Positions 6,613-9,261 of a stretch of 9,261 nucleotides of DNA are shown here, in pieces. Position 1 is the first letter of the stretch. The number at the start of each line of letters is the position of its first letter. Source of the stretch: JADJQU01 sp035490315 (GTDB taxonomy: Bacteria > Planctomycetota > UBA1135 > GCA-002686595); contig DATHET010000067.1 of the NCBI GenBank assembly GCA_035490315.1, positions 1-9,261 on the forward strand, read 5' to 3'. The position numbers were made by a program, and so were the translations under genes. The notes under the pieces were generated by a model. It saw only the letters and a list, made by a program, of their open reading frames with translations, did not search any database and was not told where the DNA came from.

Positions 6613-6656
6613 CGGTAAGCGGCAGGTTCAGAATGGTGGTGGTTTACCGGGTACCG
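6613..6656 (-). repeat. 44-bp gene-end repeat, copy 3, inverted and diverged
   Basis: Read on the minus strand it begins CGGTACCCGGTAAACC. It matches copy 1 at 25 of the first 29 positions; the tail (CTGCCGCTTACC versus CTGCCCTTAC) is recognisable only with small gaps. It overlaps the 3' end of the oxidoreductase gene, whose last codons and TAA are GGT ACC CGG TAA within the repeat. Orientation relative to its upstream gene is the same as for copies 1 and 2. Confidence 0.65.
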
Positions 6657-7960
6657 AGCATCCGTTTCGCCAGCTCGCGCGACTTGATCACGCACTGATC
6701 GGAGTTGTCGTACTCGAAGCGGCCGAAGCGTCCGAGCGGAACAATTCCGACGCTCTCCATCCACTCCAGAGCGAGCTTGCGGCGCGCCGAGTAGGCATGG
6801 TCGAACACGACGTACGCATGCCGGGTGCTCACGCGATCCGTGAACAGTACTTCGCCGCGTCGCAACAATCCCGCATGCTCGAGACCCGCAAGCACGTCGC
6901 GCTCGAGCTCGGCTCCGGGATACCGGTCACCACCGCGATGCGTGACTTCGCACAAGAACGAGCTCTTCCCCGTCGGCGCATTCGACGGCGCATAATTCGA
7001 CATATACGTCACGCGATTCGCCGGTCCCTGCTCATCATGCGGCAGGTAGATCCACGACAGATTCGGATGCTCCGCGCGATCGAGCGCGACGAGAATGCAC
7101 GTGATCGAGTTGTATTCGAGCCCGGTCATCGCGCGAGCGACATCCTCGGGCACTCCCTGGACGAGCTTCGGCACATCCGTCAGCGGCAGCGTCGACACCA
7201 CGCGATCGAATTCCTCACCGTTGACCCGCCAGCGCTCGCCGACTCGCACGACCTCTTTCACCGGCGTCGACAACCGCACGCGATCCATCACCGTCGACGC
7301 GACTCCATCGGTAATCGCCTGAAAACCTCCGCGCGCCGGATAATAGAAAATGGACTGGTGCGTGTAGCCCTCGGTCCGAATCCCGACCGACGCCCGCAGC
7401 ACATCCTCGATCGGCGCATCCGGCACGCGCCCGGCGACCCAGTCCGATGAAATCTCATCGAGCTCGCGCTTCCAGACCTTCTTGTTGTACGGGTCCATGA
7501 AATGCCGAGCGATTCCTTCGCCAAATCGCCAGCGCACCCACGCTCCGAAAGCATCCGGCGCCGCCGACTTGTCGACCTGCCTGCGATGCCAGGCCTCGAC
7601 ATAACCCTTGAGGCAATCGAAATTCGCCTGCTGCGGCAAATCGCTCAGCCCGTTCTCGAACGGATAATGCACCCAGCGATCGCCGAAGCGGATCTTCGTC
7701 TCGCGATGCTTCTCGACGAAGGCGCGATCACCTCCGGCAGCATCCTTCATCCAGCGCATCGCCGCGGCATCCTTCGAATACAGGATGTGCCCGCCAGTGA
7801 CGTCGTACGTAAACCCATCGATCGTCTTCGACGCGCACAGCCCGCCGACGGAGCTCGCGGCTTCGAACAGGGTCACGTTGCTGCGCGCCAGCCCGCCCTC
7901 GAGCAGGAAGCGCGCCAGACTGAGTCCGGAGATGCCGGCGCCGAGGATCGCGGTGTTCAA
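6644..7960 (-). CDS. FAD-dependent oxidoreductase, UDP-galactopyranose-mutase-like (amine oxidase fold)
   Basis: This 438-residue cytoplasmic flavoprotein has a Rossmann FAD motif at its N-terminus: GAGISG with G7, G9 and G12, then LFEA with E33 for the ribose. It continues with GGLCASKTIDGFTYDVTGGH (39-58). The segment VHYPFENGLSDLP (97-109), FGEGIARHFMDPYNKKVW (146-163) and WVAGRVP (174-180) resemble the long, eukaryotic-type UDP-galactopyranose mutases. YYPARGGFQAI (206-216) and GRFGRFEYDNSDQC (410-423) are the usual second and C-terminal flavin-contact regions of the superfamily. A sugar-nucleotide role in surface polysaccharide is therefore possible, but the wider family includes protoporphyrinogen-oxidase-like enzymes and the substrate is unproved. 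The start codon is TTG at 7960; the FAD motif begins so early that no later start is possible, and no upstream ATG lies in frame in the 71-nt gap. The last residues come from repeat copy 3. It is probably the last gene of the lgt-led run. Confidence 0.85.
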   Translation of the reverse strand: MNTAILGAGISGLSLARFLLEGGLARSNVTLFEAASSVGGLCASKTIDGFTYDVTGGHILYSKDAAAMRWMKDAAGGDRAFVEKHRETKIRFGDRWVHYPFENGLSDLPQQANFDCLKGYVEAWHRRQVDKSAAPDAFGAWVRWRFGEGIARHFMDPYNKKVWKRELDEISSDWVAGRVPDAPIEDVLRASVGIRTEGYTHQSIFYYPARGGFQAITDGVASTVMDRVRLSTPVKEVVRVGERWRVNGEEFDRVVSTLPLTDVPKLVQGVPEDVARAMTGLEYNSITCILVALDRAEHPNLSWIYLPHDEQGPANRVTYMSNYAPSNAPTGKSSFLCEVTHRGGDRYPGAELERDVLAGLEHAGLLRRGEVLFTDRVSTRHAYVVFDHAYSARRKLALEWMESVGIVPLGRFGRFEYDNSDQCVIKSRELAKRMLGTR

Positions 7961-8031
7961 ATTCGTTGGCCCGAAGGGTGAGGAAAGGTACCCGAGCCCG
8001 GGAGGGGAGCCAACCGCCGCGAGGCGACGAT

Positions 8032-9045
8032 TTATCGCGAGCGGGCCAGGTCTGCGCGGCAGATGCCGGCGGACTTCATCGCGTGGTTGGCGTCGTCGAG
8101 CCAGCGGTGCGCGTCGCCCAGGTAGCCCGCGGTCGGATGCAGCGCGGGGTCGTGGCGCGCGAACGACGCGTTGAACGCGCTCATGCAGGTTTCGCGCGCG
8201 TACTTCGCGAGGCAGGAGCCCAGGGCGACCGCGAAGGAGAACTGCTCGCCGCGCTCGGCGAAGACCACGCGCATGCGCCGCGGGCCCTCGCGCTCGCGGA
8301 CCACGTAGGCGGAGATCGGCGCTGATTCGCTCACGCAGCGCACGTTCGATCCGGGGAAGAGATCGCGCAGCAAGGGCCCGTAGTGCGAGCGGCCGCCTTG
8401 CCGGTCGACGGTCAGTCGCAGGCCCGTGTGGGCGTGTCGCTCGTAGACGCGCTGCATGATCAGCGCGAGCTCGTTCCAGGCGGAAAGGGCCTTGTTGTCC
8501 GTGCGCGCGAAGCTCGCGTTCAAGTGTCGCTCGGGCACCACGCGGACGCCGGCGTCGACGAGCTCGACGCGTTCCTTGGTCAGGGTGCGCGAGAGACGCT
8601 CGACGGAGAGCTCCAGGCCGCCGCGCTCCTGGTGGCGCGGCAATTCGTTTTCGAGCGGGGAGTACCAGGGGTGCGCGGCAATCGTGGTGGCGTCGACGGC
8701 GAGCTCGCGCGGACTCTCCCAGGCCAGCGAATGTCCGTTGCGCGGCGGCTCGCGACGCGGGTGCAGCAGCGACAGGAATCCAAGCGCCGTTTTCTCGAGG
8801 CGCCGCGCGCTGACCTCGGTGCGCTGGAAGACGACTTTCGAGTCGGCGACGACGAAGCGCTTGCCCTCACGGGCCACGGTTCCCGACACGGCCGGCTTCA
8901 AGGTCTTCCACAGATCGGCGCCGGCGCGCGGCGAGCGGAAGACGCTGTAGCCGAAGCACAAGGGGCCGAGCAGGGGACCCAGGCCCGCCTCGTCGATGCC
9001 GGCGAAGGTGACCATTTCCTCGGGAGCCAGGACGGATCGTTCCAT
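8032..9045 (-). CDS. Divergent, long RNase HII-like protein
   Basis: The 337-residue product resembles RNase HII but is over 100 residues longer than the usual 200-220. GIDEAGLGPLLGPL (16-29) supplies the D18-E19 catalytic pair. VVADSK (65-70) parallels the DSKKL region. LTVDRQGG (211-218) supplies a third acid, D214. ESAPISAYVV (240-249) and SCLAKYARE (277-285) parallel the C-terminal part of the active site, where E240 may stand in for the fourth Asp. The Arg of the canonical GRG motif, which helps sense the ribonucleotide 2'-OH, is Leu22 here. Extra sequence occupies about residues 95-180. Activity on RNA-DNA hybrids is plausible but unproved. Similar proteins with IDEAGxGPxLGPL occur, as far as I know, mainly in planctomycetes and are annotated as hypothetical. 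The gene begins 10 nt after lgt and is probably co-transcribed with it. Its Shine-Dalgarno is weak. Confidence 0.8.
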   Translation of the reverse strand: MERSVLAPEEMVTFAGIDEAGLGPLLGPLCFGYSVFRSPRAGADLWKTLKPAVSGTVAREGKRFVVADSKVVFQRTEVSARRLEKTALGFLSLLHPRREPPRNGHSLAWESPRELAVDATTIAAHPWYSPLENELPRHQERGGLELSVERLSRTLTKERVELVDAGVRVVPERHLNASFARTDNKALSAWNELALIMQRVYERHAHTGLRLTVDRQGGRSHYGPLLRDLFPGSNVRCVSESAPISAYVVREREGPRRMRVVFAERGEQFSFAVALGSCLAKYARETCMSAFNASFARHDPALHPTAGYLGDAHRWLDDANHAMKSAGICRADLARSR

Positions 9046-9055
9046 GTCGCGCGGC

Positions 9056-9261
9056 TCAGTAGGCGATCACGGGCTCGCGCCGATTGCGCGCGGCGATCAA
9101 AAGGATCAGGGCGATCGTGCCCGAGACGATCGAGATCAACTGCGAAGTCGAGAGCACGCCGCCGAACCACAGGCCGCGGATCTCGTCGCCGCGCAGGAAT
9201 TCGACGCCCGTGCGCAGGATCGCGTAGGTCAGGACCATCACCAGCGCGGCCTGGCCCGCGT
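9056..9261 (-). CDS. lgt: Prolipoprotein diacylglyceryl transferase Lgt, C-terminal fragment at window end
   Basis: Only the last 67 residues are in the window; the gene continues past the right edge. Lgt is the inner-membrane enzyme that transfers diacylglycerol from phosphatidylglycerol to the lipobox cysteine of prolipoproteins. The fragment carries the C-terminal signature RTGVEFLRGDEIRG (a form of R-x-x-(I/V)-E-F-L-R-G-D), then the LSTSQLISI motif, and a final hydrophobic helix SGTIALILLIAA before a basic end. Stop TGA is at 9058-9056, 10 nt before the ATG of the RNase HII-like gene, which suggests one operon. The propeller lipoprotein elsewhere in the window is a likely substrate. The call relies on this C-terminal motif alone, which is distinctive. 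Confidence 0.87.
   Translation of the reverse strand, partial: AGQAALVMVLTYAILRTGVEFLRGDEIRGLWFGGVLSTSQLISIVSGTIALILLIAARNRREPVIAY

Noticed and set aside
7987..8026. A fourth repeat copy at GGTACCCGAG (7987-7996), and a terminator at CGCC-GCGA-GGCG (8015-8026)
   Set aside because: Similarity to the repeat ends after about eight bases, and the stem is only four base pairs without a convincing T-tract.

Overview
The window is GC-rich bacterial DNA of about 9.3 kb with seven protein genes that can be placed with some confidence, two of them cut by the window ends, plus one coiled-coil gene and one membrane gene of unknown function. Futalosine-route menaquinone genes, a single-chain (alpha2-type) glycyl-tRNA synthetase, an FG-GAP/VCBS lipoprotein and a long RNase HII-like protein of a kind I associate mainly with Planctomycetota together suggest a Gram-negative, diderm organism, possibly a planctomycete or another deep-branching phylum. 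That placement is inference, since no rRNA or other marker is present.

Layout. (1) Positions 1-1839, minus strand: mqnC followed by mqnE with a 4-base ATGA overlap. These are two radical-SAM enzymes of the futalosine menaquinone pathway; mqnE runs off the left end. (2) Positions 1840-1937: a divergent control region holding a 13-bp perfect direct repeat that flanks a small palindrome. (3) Positions 1938-3287, plus strand: glycyl-tRNA synthetase. (4) Positions 3288-3497: a non-coding interval with repeat copy 1 and a large hairpin with a UUCG tetraloop. (5) Positions 3498-6556: three poorly characterised genes, namely a coiled-coil protein (+), a seven-bladed beta-propeller lipoprotein (-) and a five-helix membrane protein (+). 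(6) Positions 6644-9261, minus strand: lgt (C-terminal end only), a divergent RNase HII-like protein and an FAD-dependent UDP-galactopyranose-mutase-like oxidoreductase, probably co-transcribed in that order.

The most unusual feature is a 44-bp element present three times (3288-3331, 4462-4505 and, inverted and diverged, 6613-6656). Each copy sits at the stop codon of the gene upstream of it, in the same orientation relative to that gene, and copy 3 supplies that gene's stop codon. The outer two copies are inverted relative to each other and bracket the block of poorly characterised genes. A second point of interest is a hairpin in the leader of the lipoprotein gene that takes up its Shine-Dalgarno sequence.

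The mqn pair works in menaquinone synthesis, glycyl-tRNA synthetase in translation, and Lgt in lipoprotein maturation; the window itself encodes one likely Lgt substrate, the propeller lipoprotein. No mobile-element enzyme, CRISPR array, tRNA or rRNA was found.
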